Shown: positions 36,338 through 45,632, counted from the stretch's first letter. The stretch is DNA of 64,000 nt from Bacillus sp. FJAT-18017 (GCF_001278805.1 NZ_CP012602.1:1766001-1830000); one strand, 5' to 3'. The notes: generated by a model not told the origin, from the letters alone. Made by a program: numbers and translations.

Positions 36338-36365
36338 GTGTAAAAGGACATGTTGTTTTTATAAG

Positions 36366-36387
36366 AGTTGATTGAAGTGGAAATCAA
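36366..36387. repeat. Minimal remnant of repeat family A
   Basis: GTTGATTG, then AAGTGG, then AAATCAA: the two inverted ends of family A with almost no interior. Could be a deletion remnant. Confidence 0.4.
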
Positions 36388-36491
36388 TAGACTTGTTTAA
36401 CATAAAAGAATGAACCCCCTATTAATCTGATGCCTGCCAGTAAGCTTTTTGATATAATGAAGTTAATAACCCTGTGAAGCGAGGCAAGCGA

Positions 36492-37091
36492 ATGAAGCTA
36501 AAAACAATAATTCCGCTCCTGTTGATTCTGTCAGGGATAGTTGCCCTTGGTATTGGAGGCTTTCAGCTTGCGGAGACAAAAATTAAGGGAAATAAATCGC
36601 TGGAAGAAGCACGCAATTTGATTGAGCCAAAAGCGAATGCCGCTGCAAAGGAAATTCCACGAGATGAAACCGGCCTGTTAAAGCCAGGTTTTGGTGATGT
36701 TGTAGGGATTCTTGACATACCCGCTATCGAGTCCGAATTGGCGATTGTAGAAGGGACCGACCCTAATGATCTGAAAAAAGGTGTCGGCCATTATAAGGGT
36801 TCCTACTACCCGGGCGAAAACGGGCAGATTGTTCTTTCTGGCCACCGGGACACTGTATTCCGGAGACTTGGTGAACTGGAAATTGGCGATTCGTTACATG
36901 TTAAAATGCCACACGGTGATTTCGCCTATGAGATCACCAGGACCAAAATCGTTGATGCCGATGACACTTCAATTATTACTCTTCAAAGGGAAGAAGAAGA
37001 ATTGATTGTGACAACTTGCTATCCCTTCAGCTTTGTAGGGAACGCACCGGACAGATACATTATCTATGCAAAACCGAAGAAAGAAAATTGA
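36492..37091 (+). CDS. Class D sortase
   Basis: A 199-residue membrane-anchored transpeptidase that links LPxTA-type proteins to peptidoglycan. N-terminal signal-anchor LKTIIPLLLILSGIVALGIGGF (residues 2-23), then the sortase beta-barrel: GDVVGILDIPAIESELAIVEGTDPNDLKKGVGHY; catalytic His in VLSGHRDTVFRRL (about 119); catalytic Cys in ELIVTTCYPF (about 177); Arg in APDRYIIYA (about 190). ATG 36492 (GAGGC upstream) is chosen over GTG 36474. Its neighbour is a cell-wall amylopullulanase ending in LPNTA, the class D recognition signal, so the pair probably works together. No gene symbol assigned. Confidence 0.9.
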   Translation: MKLKTIIPLLLILSGIVALGIGGFQLAETKIKGNKSLEEARNLIEPKANAAAKEIPRDETGLLKPGFGDVVGILDIPAIESELAIVEGTDPNDLKKGVGHYKGSYYPGENGQIVLSGHRDTVFRRLGELEIGDSLHVKMPHGDFAYEITRTKIVDADDTSIITLQREEEELIVTTCYPFSFVGNAPDRYIIYAKPKKEN

Positions 37092-37113
37092 CCAGCGGAA
37101 TCGCTGGTTTTTC
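37091..37113 (+). terminator. Intrinsic terminator after the sortase
   Basis: ACCAGCG / CGCTGGT with GAAT loop, then TTTTC. Confidence 0.8.
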
Positions 37114-37261
37114 TATGAAAACTTCCTGTATGAAATGAAGCAACCAGGAAAACTCCTCTCTGTTTTCGTCAAACTTGAAAAACTCCACTTTCATGTCGCT
37201 CTAGCAGAATTCACTATGTTATCAACGTAGTTTTAAATGTAAATTTTTATAAAATTTCAAA

Positions 37262-37290
37262 TTGAAAAAACGGATTTGGGATGATATGAT
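37262..37290 (+). promoter_or_regulatory. SigA promoter of the amylopullulanase gene
   Basis: TTGAAA (37262-37267), 17-base spacer, TATGAT (37285-37290). Predicted start near 37297 lies in the first operator. Confidence 0.75.
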
Positions 37291-37295
37291 TTTAA

Positions 37296-37309
37296 TGAAA
37301 ACGATTGCA
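37296..37309 (+). promoter_or_regulatory. LacI/CcpA-type operator 1
   Basis: TGAAAACGATTGCA matches the cre consensus (TGWAANCGNTNWCA) at all but one position and overlaps the predicted transcription start. It could bind CcpA or a MalR-like LacI-family repressor. Confidence 0.75.
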
Positions 37310-37334
37310 TGAAATCTATTTTTTTACTGATTTG

Positions 37335-37348
37335 TGCAATCGTTTTCA
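37335..37348 (-). promoter_or_regulatory. LacI/CcpA-type operator 2 (mirror copy)
   Basis: TGCAATCGTTTTCA is the exact reverse complement of operator 1, 25 bases further on. Identical sites in opposite orientation suggest cooperative binding. Confidence 0.75.
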
Positions 37349-37376
37349 CATACTTATTTTAGTAGGGGGTAGGGCG

Positions 37377-40300
37377 TTGAAAAGGTACATATCAACCATT
37401 TTGACAGTGGTGCTTTTGTTTTCGACATTTGTGGTACCGTTTGCACCTTTTGTTGAAGCGGCAGAGAAAACGTATAATACTGTCGTTTTGCGAGGTGATG
37501 CACCATCCTTCAGTGAACATTGGAGCGGGGATAAGGATCCCCTCACTTGGAACGCTGAAGAACAAGTTTGGAAAAGCAGAGCTTACGAACTTGAAGGTGG
37601 CAAGAAGGTAGAATACAAGTTTGTTATGGACGGAAACTGGATGGAAGGGAGCAATCTTGTATTTACCCCTCCGCAGACTGGTAATTATGTATTCATTTTT
37701 CATCCCGGCCAGGAACGAACTGTAGATGTCCGGATTGACTTGTCATCCTTTTCTGGATCAATGACTTTGGAAGTGACTCTTCCTGAAGGGACACCAGACT
37801 GGGCAGCACCAACACTTGGTTCAACTTTGAACGGTTTTAATTATACTGTTACGTCTCTTACAAAAGTAGAAGAGCGGAAATGGAAAATCGATCTTGCTGG
37901 AAATAAAGGTGACACAATCGAGTATTTGTACGCGCTTGGTGATGCCAAGTATGTAGAAAAGCGTGAGCAAAAGCGGACTGCCACTTTTGTTGAAGGAGGG
38001 AAAGTATATTCCGACACAGTTGTTGAATGGAAAGCGGTACCGGTCGCAAAGGATGTTCACCATAACTTCTCGTTTTCACCCGCTGTGCCAACAAGTGCAG
38101 ACAATGTGTCAGTCTCAGTAACCGTTAAGCACTTTGGAACGGTTACGAAAGGAGCTTTGTACTATACAATCGATGGTACAAAGCCGGTTGGAGCACTAGG
38201 AAAAGCAGAAAATGGTCAAGCCATTACCCTCGCTGCAAACGAGCCAACTGTTGAAAATGGTGTAACAACCACTGTTTTTACTGGTGTTATACCTAAACAA
38301 GCAAATGATACCCGAGTTAAATACATTGCCGATGTATGGGCAGACGGTGGCTTAAGCTCTCAATTTGCCGACACCAATAGCCTTGTTCCAGAAGGGGCAA
38401 CCGAATTTGCCTACTATGTTGACCAATACGAGTCTCCTGGCTGGGCAAAGAATGCAATCATTTATCATGTGTTTGTTGACCGCTTCAATAACGGAGACGA
38501 GACAAATGACGAACCCGGCACTAAAAACCTGCCTTACGATGAGCAGTTAAAAGGCTGGATGGGCGGGGACCTTAAGGGTGTTCTTGATAAAATCGATTAC
38601 ATTAAGAGTACAGGGGCCAACACAATCTGGCTCTCACCAGTATTTGAAGGCCCATATTCCCACGGATATCATCCTGCCGATTTTGAAAAAATTGAAGATC
38701 ATTTCGGTGATCGCAACTTAATGAAACAAGTCATTGACACTGCACATGCAAAAGGATTGAAAGTGGTTTATGACTTTGTACCGAACCATACGTCTATACA
38801 GCATCCATTTTTCCAAGATGCCCTGAAAAATGGCGAAAGCAGCCAATATTATGACTGGTACACATTTACCCAATGGCCGGAAAAATATAACTCGTTCTCC
38901 GGCATTGCTGAACTCCCTGAATTAAACAACAACAACTATGAAGTACGCGACTATATTTTAAACGAAGTTGTACCTTTCTGGCTTGATGAGCTGGATTTTG
39001 ACGGCTTCCGCCTTGATTATGCAAAAGGCCCAAGCTATAGCTACTGGGTGGATTTTCGCCATAAAGTAAAGGAACTTAAACCAGAGGCATTTATTTACGG
39101 TGAGGTTTGGGACAGCCGTGAAAAAATAAACTCTTACGCTGGCGAACTAGACGGCGCCCTTGATTTTGGCATGAGAGATGCTTTTGTCAATACGTTTGCT
39201 AAAGATCAAAGCATGGTTGGTTTAAGCAATACGGTAAGTGAAAATATCAATACCTATCCAAGGGAATTCGTTACAGCATCATTTTTAGATAGCCATGACC
39301 AGCCGCGTTTCCTTTTTGAAGCTGGCGGCGATAAGGATAAATTGAAGCTTGCGGTCGCAACGCAATTTACCCTGCCAGGCGCGCCAGTAATCTATTATGG
39401 TGATGAGGTAGGCCTTTCACAAAGCAAGGACCACAATTCTGTCTCTGACTGGAAGGACCGCTACTACCGTGAAATGATGCCTTGGGATGCTGAAAAGCAG
39501 GACCTTCAGCTAAAAGAATTCTATAGCAAGTTAGCAAACTTGCGCTCTAGCGAAACTGCGTTGAGTTCAGGGGAATTCCAAAGGCTTTCCGCCGATGAGA
39601 ATGTGTTTGCATTCGAGCGTACAGATGAAACGGGCCAATTCCTCGTTGTTGTCAACAAAGGGACTGAGCCAAAAGAAGTTGATGTAAATTCACTTTACAA
39701 CCAATTGGAAATTACCAATGTAACTCTGACAGACTCGCTAAATAAAGACACTATTTCAAATGACAGCAATGGCGACCTGAAATTCACAGTGCCTGCCAAG
39801 TCTTTTGAAGTCTTTGAAATTACTGGCGACTTAACTTTTAGCGACAAGCCGATTGATAGAAATAAAATTTACGAGAAGGTTGTTTTGCGCGGGTCTGAGC
39901 CGCTTTCATGGGATGGCGAAAACAATCCGCTTACCTATGATGCCGACTCGAAGCTTTGGATAAGTGAACCGATCGTCCTTGAAGCTGGCAAAACTATTGA
40001 ATTTAAATATGTAATGGATGGACAATGGCTTGATGGGGACAATTTGAAATTCACCCCTGAAACTTCAGAAGAATATATTTTCAGCTTTGACGCCCTAAAT
40101 CCAAGGAATATTGATGTCAAGGTTGCACAGCAGCCAATTACAACTTCGATCAAAATCCATTATCAGCCGAAAGCAGGAGATACAAAAGATTGGAATTTGT
40201 GGGTGTGGCCGGATGGGATGAGCGGCGAGGTTTTCCAATTCACTGGAGAAGATGAATTTGGGAAAGTTGCTGAACTGAAGATTCCTGGCGATCATAATAA

Positions 40301-43244
40301 AATCGGCTTTATCGTCCGTACCGATAGCTGGGAAAAAGATGGCGGCGACCGCTTTATCGAAGGCATCTGGGACGGCAATGATGAAGTTTGGATAAAAGCC
40401 GGCGATGATACGGTTTATACAAGCAATCCGGATGGCGAATCGCCACCAAAAACGTATAACTCACTTGAAGTGAAGTTCAATTATTATCGTTATGATTTAA
40501 ACTATGATGACTGGGATATTTGGGTTTGGACAGACAAATCCGATGGCCAGGCAGTCAAATTAGATAAAACAACGTCTTATGGTAAGCAAGGTGTATTCAA
40601 GGCGGACAACCTAGATGGTGCAACCAAGGTTGGTTTTATCGTCAGGAAGTCTGATTGGTCTGCCAAAGACCCAAGTGAGGGCGATCGATGGATTACAGAT
40701 TTCAGTGCTGACGGGAAAGCCGAAGTATGGCTCGTCCAGGGGCAGTCACGGATTTACGACAACCCGGCAAAGGTCGACCGGACACCAAAAATCACCATAG
40801 CCACAATTGATGAAATGAATAAGATTACACTGGCTACAAATCTTCCTTTCTCTGTATCAAACCATGGCATTACCCTTACCGGTGCCGAGATTGATAAAAT
40901 TGAAGCCGCAGATGCCAATGCGGGCGATATGACAAATAAAGTGATTATTACAACGAAGGAAGAATTGGATTTTGCAAAAGTTTATAAAGTTGCCAAGGAA
41001 GGCTTTGGCGAGGCGACTGTCCAGCTGGGTAAAGTAATCGGCAGCAAATCATTCGAGGAAAAGTTCTATTATCCTGGAAATGATCTCGGAAACACCTATT
41101 CGAAAGAAGAAACTAAATTCCGCCTCTGGGCTCCGACTGCAAGCGAAGCAATGCTTGTAACCTATGAAAAATGGGATAGCCAAACCGGAACAGAGCTTCC
41201 AATGACTCGTGCAGAAAATGGAACATGGACAGCAGTCCTTGATGGCGACCAGAATGGAACGCTTTATACGTATAAAGTCAAAATCGGTGACACGTGGAAT
41301 GAAGCCGTTGACCCATACGTCCGCGCGGTTGCAGTAAATGGCGACAAAGGTGCAGTGCTAGACCTGAATTCTACTGATCCATCTGTTTGGAAAGAGGATA
41401 AGCCAGCTTTTAAAAACCGTGAAGATGCGATTATTTATGAAGCGCATATCAGGGACTTGACGATTCACCCGGAAAGCGGCGTTTCCGATGAGCATAAAGG
41501 GAAATTCCTTGGTGTTGCCCAAACAGGCACCACTGGACCTGACGGAGTGAAAACCGGACTTGATCACATTAAGGATCTTGGTGTGACACACGTCCAGTTC
41601 ATCCCGATGTACGACTACAACACAGCTAGCGTTGATGAAACAAAGCTTGATACACCTCAATACAACTGGGGCTATGATCCGAAAAACTATAATGTACCGG
41701 AAGGCTCGTATTCCACTGATCCATATACACCTGCTATAAGGATTAAGGAAATGAAGCAGATGGTTCAAACATTGCACGACAATGACCTGCGTATTGTCAT
41801 GGATGTTGTTTACAACCATATGTTCAGTGCTTTTGAATCGAACCTTCATAAGCTTGTGCCTGGCTATTATTACCGTTACAACGAAGACGGCAGCCTTTCC
41901 AACGGAACTGGAGTAGGTAATGATACTGCTTCCGAGCATAAAATGATGAGCAAATTCATTGTCGATTCCGTAAAATATTGGGCTGAAGAGTACAATATTG
42001 ACGGCTTCCGTTTCGACTTAATGGGCATCCATGATGTTGACACAATGAATGAGGTGCGCAAGGCTCTTGATGAAATTGATCCATCAATTATTGTGATTGG
42101 CGAAGGCTGGGATTTGGCGACAAACTTGCCTGCAGAGCTGAAAGCGAACCAGAAGAATGCCTCCAAAATGCCTGGAATCGCACATTTCAATGACGATATC
42201 CGCGATGGCTTGAAGGGCAGCGTCTTTGGCGACTTGGATAACGGCTTTGTCAATGGCAAGCCAGGCATGGAACTCAGGATGAAGAAAGGAATTGTCGGCG
42301 GAATTGAATACTCTGATGAAATTAAAACTTTTTCCGATGATCCCGAGCAAACAGTAACCTATGTCGAGGCACATGATAACCATACACTTTGGGATAAACT
42401 TCTTTTGACCAATCCGGAAGATTCCGAGGACACCAGAAAGCAAATGCACAAGCTTGCAAGCTCAATAGTTCTGACATCTCAGGGGATATCCTTTATCCAT
42501 GCCGGCCAGGAATTCATGCGCACAAAAGGCGGAGACCATAATAGCTATAAGTCTCCGGATTCCGTGAACCAGCTTGACTGGCAGCGCCGCAGTGAATTTG
42601 ACCCAGAAGTTGAGTACTTCAAAGGCCTAGTTGCCCTGAGGAACGAACACCCAGCGTTCAGAATGACCACTGCAGAGGATATTAAGGAACATCTAGCATT
42701 CCTTGAAGCTCCTGAAGGGTCCGTTGCTTTTGTTATCGATGAAAATGCAAATGGCGATGACGCAGAACAAATCGCTGTCAGCCACAATGGAACAAGAACT
42801 CCAGTAGAAATCACCCTGCCCTCAGATGGAGAATGGGATTTGGTTGTAAATGGAGTAGACGCTGGCACCGAAGCAATCGAAGTAGTCGAGGGTAACAAAG
42901 TAACAGTCCCTGCATTAAGCACATATGTTTTAGTTCTTGACGAAGAGGAAGACAAACCAGGCGATAAACCAGGTGATAAGCCGGGGGATAAACCAGGAGA
43001 CAAGCCGGGAGATAAGCCAGGAGACAAGCCGGGAGATAAGCCAGGAGACAAGCCGGGAGATAAACCAGGTGATAAACCCGGCAATACCCCTGGTACGAAC
43101 CATCCGGGGAACCCTACACCTGGAAATGGAAACGGACTTCCCAATACTGCAACAGAATCCTATAACCTGCTGCTGGCCGGTGGATTGCTGTTCGCAACAG
43201 GAGGAATTTCCTACCTTGCAGCGCGAAAGAGAAAAGCAGCTTAA
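37377..43244 (+). CDS. Cell-wall anchored amylopullulanase (two GH13 domains)
   Basis: A 1955-residue secreted enzyme that should cut alpha-1,4 and alpha-1,6 bonds in starch, pullulan or glycogen. Order (approximate): signal peptide 1-30 ending VEAA; X25-like modules 33-110 and following; GH13 domain 1 from about 355 with Asp in DGFRLDYAKG (545), Glu in GEVWD (575) and Asp in FLDSHD (639); another X25 module 830-916; two CBM41-like starch-binding domains 918-1021 and 1028-1133; CBM48-like 1228-1331; type I pullulanase GH13 with YNWGYDP (1428), GFRFDLMG (1545), GEGWD (1575) and VEAHDNH (1663). It ends with eleven DKPG repeats (about 1859-1902), LPNTA, a membrane helix and RKRKAA. TTG 37377 follows AGGGGG. 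Expression is likely carbon-controlled. Confidence 0.93.
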   Translation: MKRYISTILTVVLLFSTFVVPFAPFVEAAEKTYNTVVLRGDAPSFSEHWSGDKDPLTWNAEEQVWKSRAYELEGGKKVEYKFVMDGNWMEGSNLVFTPPQTGNYVFIFHPGQERTVDVRIDLSSFSGSMTLEVTLPEGTPDWAAPTLGSTLNGFNYTVTSLTKVEERKWKIDLAGNKGDTIEYLYALGDAKYVEKREQKRTATFVEGGKVYSDTVVEWKAVPVAKDVHHNFSFSPAVPTSADNVSVSVTVKHFGTVTKGALYYTIDGTKPVGALGKAENGQAITLAANEPTVENGVTTTVFTGVIPKQANDTRVKYIADVWADGGLSSQFADTNSLVPEGATEFAYYVDQYESPGWAKNAIIYHVFVDRFNNGDETNDEPGTKNLPYDEQLKGWMGGDLKGVLDKIDYIKSTGANTIWLSPVFEGPYSHGYHPADFEKIEDHFGDRNLMKQVIDTAHAKGLKVVYDFVPNHTSIQHPFFQDALKNGESSQYYDWYTFTQWPEKYNSFSGIAELPELNNNNYEVRDYILNEVVPFWLDELDFDGFRLDYAKGPSYSYWVDFRHKVKELKPEAFIYGEVWDSREKINSYAGELDGALDFGMRDAFVNTFAKDQSMVGLSNTVSENINTYPREFVTASFLDSHDQPRFLFEAGGDKDKLKLAVATQFTLPGAPVIYYGDEVGLSQSKDHNSVSDWKDRYYREMMPWDAEKQDLQLKEFYSKLANLRSSETALSSGEFQRLSADENVFAFERTDETGQFLVVVNKGTEPKEVDVNSLYNQLEITNVTLTDSLNKDTISNDSNGDLKFTVPAKSFEVFEITGDLTFSDKPIDRNKIYEKVVLRGSEPLSWDGENNPLTYDADSKLWISEPIVLEAGKTIEFKYVMDGQWLDGDNLKFTPETSEEYIFSFDALNPRNIDVKVAQQPITTSIKIHYQPKAGDTKDWNLWVWPDGMSGEVFQFTGEDEFGKVAELKIPGDHNKIGFIVRTDSWEKDGGDRFIEGIWDGNDEVWIKAGDDTVYTSNPDGESPPKTYNSLEVKFNYYRYDLNYDDWDIWVWTDKSDGQAVKLDKTTSYGKQGVFKADNLDGATKVGFIVRKSDWSAKDPSEGDRWITDFSADGKAEVWLVQGQSRIYDNPAKVDRTPKITIATIDEMNKITLATNLPFSVSNHGITLTGAEIDKIEAADANAGDMTNKVIITTKEELDFAKVYKVAKEGFGEATVQLGKVIGSKSFEEKFYYPGNDLGNTYSKEETKFRLWAPTASEAMLVTYEKWDSQTGTELPMTRAENGTWTAVLDGDQNGTLYTYKVKIGDTWNEAVDPYVRAVAVNGDKGAVLDLNSTDPSVWKEDKPAFKNREDAIIYEAHIRDLTIHPESGVSDEHKGKFLGVAQTGTTGPDGVKTGLDHIKDLGVTHVQFIPMYDYNTASVDETKLDTPQYNWGYDPKNYNVPEGSYSTDPYTPAIRIKEMKQMVQTLHDNDLRIVMDVVYNHMFSAFESNLHKLVPGYYYRYNEDGSLSNGTGVGNDTASEHKMMSKFIVDSVKYWAEEYNIDGFRFDLMGIHDVDTMNEVRKALDEIDPSIIVIGEGWDLATNLPAELKANQKNASKMPGIAHFNDDIRDGLKGSVFGDLDNGFVNGKPGMELRMKKGIVGGIEYSDEIKTFSDDPEQTVTYVEAHDNHTLWDKLLLTNPEDSEDTRKQMHKLASSIVLTSQGISFIHAGQEFMRTKGGDHNSYKSPDSVNQLDWQRRSEFDPEVEYFKGLVALRNEHPAFRMTTAEDIKEHLAFLEAPEGSVAFVIDENANGDDAEQIAVSHNGTRTPVEITLPSDGEWDLVVNGVDAGTEAIEVVEGNKVTVPALSTYVLVLDEEEDKPGDKPGDKPGDKPGDKPGDKPGDKPGDKPGDKPGDKPGDKPGNTPGTNHPGNPTPGNGNGLPNTATESYNLLLAGGLLFATGGISYLAARKRKAA
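42951..43082 (+). repeat. Eleven 12-bp units encoding DKPG
   Basis: Codes for a Pro/Gly-rich wall-spanning spacer before the sorting signal. Units 4-9 alternate two codon variants, giving a 24-bp higher-order period typical of slippage or unequal crossover. Confidence 0.9.
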
Positions 43245-43262
43245 AGGATTTGGCCTACAGTG

Positions 43263-43295
43263 GGCTGTCGGAGTAATCCGGCAGTCTTTTCTTTT
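43263..43295 (+). terminator. Terminator after the amylopullulanase gene
   Basis: Nine-bp stem GGCTGTCGG / CCGGCAGTC with two G-U pairs, then TTTTCTTTT. Confidence 0.7.
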
Positions 43296-43347
43296 ATTAA
43301 AATAAGTGCATAATAATTTCCTTTTTACGCTCAAGAGTTATAATTAA

Positions 43348-43368
43348 ATAATGAATGGTCATTCATTC
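43348..43368. promoter_or_regulatory. Second FadR-type operator, before the thioesterase gene
   Basis: AATGAATGGTCATTCATT is the same 18 bases as found in the fadR operator; the left outer bases differ (ATAATGA instead of TGAATGA). It lies just after a TATAAT at 43339-43344, so binding would block transcription. Confidence 0.75.
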
Positions 43369-43399
43369 ACAAAACATGAAACAAACGAGGAGGATCATT

Positions 43400-43870
43400 G
43401 TGGGGAGAATTAATTATATTGAAGATATGGACAAGTGGGCTGAGGGGTTTCAATTTTATCATCGCGTAAAAGTTCGTTTTTCAGAGACAGATATGTTTGG
43501 GCATTTGAACAATACAGTTCCGTTTACATACTTTGAATTAGCAAGGATTGAATTCTTTAAGCATATTGGCTTCATGCAGGACTGGGTAAAACCAGCAAAT
43601 GAAACCATACCTATTGTGGCCGACCTTCAATGCGATTTTTTAAAGCAGGTTTATTTTGATGAAAACATTGATATTTTTGTTAAAGCAAACAAAGTGGGGA
43701 CATCTTCAGTAGATATCCATTATATGGGCAGAACCGGGAAAGGGGAGATTTGTTTCACAGGCAGGGGGACAATGGTTCAAATATCCAAGAAAACCGGCAA
43801 GGGAGTCCCTTGGACAGATGAAATGAAAAGTCTTCTTGCGAATCCAGAGAATCCAGCAATAATCAAGTAA
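43400..43870 (+). CDS. ysmA: Acyl-CoA thioesterase (4HBT family)
   Basis: A 156-residue hot-dog-fold thioesterase of the 4-hydroxybenzoyl-CoA thioesterase family. The motif VRFSETDMFGHLNNTVPFTYFELARIEFF (about 18-46) contains the catalytic Asp and the typical xxDMFGHxNN turn. It probably hydrolyses acyl-CoA. GTG 43400 with GAGGAGG upstream is chosen; the longer frame from ATG 43355 would start inside the operator. Position before gerE matches B. subtilis ysmA. The operator suggests it is induced with fatty-acid degradation (inference). Confidence 0.88.
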   Translation: MGRINYIEDMDKWAEGFQFYHRVKVRFSETDMFGHLNNTVPFTYFELARIEFFKHIGFMQDWVKPANETIPIVADLQCDFLKQVYFDENIDIFVKANKVGTSSVDIHYMGRTGKGEICFTGRGTMVQISKKTGKGVPWTDEMKSLLANPENPAIIK

Positions 43871-43878
43871 ATTTAGTC

Positions 43879-43906
43879 ACTCATAAGGAAATCATTACAT
43901 ACTATA
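43879..43906 (+). promoter_or_regulatory. Candidate SigK promoter of gerE
   Basis: AC at 43879-43880, 17-base spacer, CATACTATA (43898-43906), fitting the mother-cell SigK pattern (AC ... CATANNNTA). gerE is SigK-transcribed in B. subtilis. Confidence 0.65.
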
Positions 43907-43970
43907 TTCTGACTAAATATATACCCATCCCACGATTCACAACTGGCGAAGGCAAGGAGGGTTACAATAC

Positions 43971-44195
43971 TTGAAGGAAACCGGATTCAACCATAAACCA
44001 TTGCTCACCAAACGGGAGAGAGAAGTATTCGAACTGTTGGTACAGGACAAAACAACCAAAGACATCGCTGGTGATTTATATATAAGCGAAAAAACGGTCA
44101 GAAACCACATATCGAATGCAATGCAAAAGCTCGGCGTTAAGGGGCGTTCTCAGGCAGTAGTAGAACTCCTGCGAATGGGAGAGCTCGAGCTCTAA
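43971..44195 (+). CDS. gerE: Spore coat regulator GerE
   Basis: A 74-residue LuxR/FixJ-type DNA-binding protein with no receiver domain. The helix-turn-helix LTKREREVFELLVQDKTTKDIAGDLYISEKTVRNHISNAMQKLGVKGRSQAVVELLRMGEL fills nearly the whole protein. It is the last mother-cell transcription factor of sporulation, acting on coat genes together with SigK. TTG start with AAGGAGGG upstream. Family length is exact. Confidence 0.97.
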   Translation: MKETGFNHKPLLTKREREVFELLVQDKTTKDIAGDLYISEKTVRNHISNAMQKLGVKGRSQAVVELLRMGELEL

Positions 44196-44199
44196 TCAG

Positions 44200-44227
44200 G
44201 ACCGGCATCCATCATGGAGGCCGGTCT
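44200..44227 (+). terminator. Hairpin after gerE
   Basis: GACCGGC-TCC / GGA-GCCGGTC stem; the T tract is interrupted (TCCATTTGTTTG), so termination is probable but not certain. Confidence 0.5.
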
Positions 44228-44363
44228 CCATTTGTTTGTAAATGGGACATGCTATACTAGGATTGTTGTTTTCCTTGAACTTTTGGTGAAAAAAGTAGAA
44301 AATAAACGTAAGCAGAAATTGTGGATAACAGCCTTTAGGGCTTTTTATGGGAGTGGTTGAGAA

Positions 44364-44819
44364 ATGGAACAGGTTCGGACTGAAAAATTGGATCCAGCTA
44401 TCGTTGCTCAAATTGAAAAGGATCTTCGTTACATAGCGGGTATTATAAAGCAAAAGGGCAGGGAAATGCTCAGCAACTATACCATCACCCCGCCGCAATT
44501 CGTCGCACTTCAATGGCTATTTGAAGATGGCGACATGACTATAGGTGAACTATCCAATAAAATGTATCTAGCATTCAGTACCACCACTGACCTGGTTGAC
44601 CGGATGGAAAAGAATGAGCTTGTAGTTCGTGTTAAAGACCCGAAGGACAGGCGTGTCGTAAGGATCCATTTGCTTGAAGAGGGCGGGCGGATCATCGATG
44701 AAGTTATTAAAAAAAGGCAGGAATACCTGACCGATACATTAAAAAACTTTACTACTGAAGAAGTGGCTGTACTCCAGCACAACATGACAAAATTGCATCA
44801 GGAAATGCGGGAAAAATGA
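44364..44819 (+). CDS. ysmB: MarR-family transcriptional regulator
   Basis: A 151-residue winged-helix protein. Central [50 protein letters not shown] (about 34-90) and wing [16 protein letters not shown]. Usually a dimeric repressor responding to small molecules; ligand and targets are unknown. It lies between gerE and racE as B. subtilis ysmB and is 10 bases ahead of racE, so they may be co-transcribed. Ribosome site GGGAGTGG is moderate. Confidence 0.9.
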   Translation: MEQVRTEKLDPAIVAQIEKDLRYIAGIIKQKGREMLSNYTITPPQFVALQWLFEDGDMTIGELSNKMYLAFSTTTDLVDRMEKNELVVRVKDPKDRRVVRIHLLEEGGRIIDEVIKKRQEYLTDTLKNFTTEEVAVLQHNMTKLHQEMREK

Positions 44820-44829
44820 GGCGAGGGTT

Positions 44830-45627
44830 TTGAAACAGCCAATCGGAATTATTGACTCGGGGGTAGGCGGTTTGACTGTAGCAAGGGAAGTCATGCGCCA
44901 GCTTCCAAATGAACAAATTATTTATCTCGGTGACACAAAACGATGTCCATATGGGCCGCGGACAGTCCAGGAGGTCCGTAAATTCACCTGGCAGCTGACG
45001 CGTTTTTTACTTGGCAAAAACATAAAAATGCTTGTCATTGCCTGCAATACAGCTACAGCGGCTGTCCTCGACGATATCCGCAGGGAACTGGATATCCCTG
45101 TAGTTGGGGTCATTTATCCAGGGGCGAGGGCAGCAATTAAAAATACCGAAAACTATCATGTTGGCGTCATTGGAACTATTGGCACGGTAAAAAGCGGCGC
45201 CTACGAAAAGGCATTAAAGTCACTCGTCAGCAGAGTATCCGTCGTCAGCCATGCCTGCCCGAAATTTGTTCCGCTTGTAGAGAGCGGCGAGGTGAAAGGC
45301 GAACTTGCCGAACGGATTGTCGCCGAGGCTCTCGAGCCATTAAAGGGGCATAAACTCGATACGCTCATCCTTGGCTGTACCCATTATCCGTTGCTTGAAC
45401 CGTTAATCAAGCAGTATATGGGTACGGATGTCAAAGTCATTAGCTCTGGTGACGAAACAGCCAGAGAAGTGAGCACAATCCTCGATTATCGCGGATTGAT
45501 CGACCAGGACAATGAACTTCCGAAACATGAATTTTACACAACTGGTTCAGATGTTATATTTTCAAAAATAGCATCAGAATGGCTTGACTATGAGGTAACT
45601 GGTGTCAAAACAATTAAATTGGATTAA
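44830..45627 (+). CDS. racE: Glutamate racemase
   Basis: A 265-residue cofactor-independent racemase that makes D-glutamate for peptidoglycan (and for poly-gamma-glutamate in some species). The two catalytic cysteines are seen in [12 protein letters not shown] (about 74) and [11 protein letters not shown] (about 185), with [15 protein letters not shown] at the N-terminus (residues 7-21). TTG start with GGCGAGGG upstream. Ends at a T-tailed hairpin. Confidence 0.96.
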   Translation: MKQPIGIIDSGVGGLTVAREVMRQLPNEQIIYLGDTKRCPYGPRTVQEVRKFTWQLTRFLLGKNIKMLVIACNTATAAVLDDIRRELDIPVVGVIYPGARAAIKNTENYHVGVIGTIGTVKSGAYEKALKSLVSRVSVVSHACPKFVPLVESGEVKGELAERIVAEALEPLKGHKLDTLILGCTHYPLLEPLIKQYMGTDVKVISSGDETAREVSTILDYRGLIDQDNELPKHEFYTTGSDVIFSKIASEWLDYEVTGVKTIKLD

Positions 45628-45632
45628 TTCTT

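Noticed and set aside
42545..43305. Long open frames on both strands over the DKPG repeat
   Set aside because: A 12-bp coding repeat keeps several frames open; only the amylopullulanase frame has domains.
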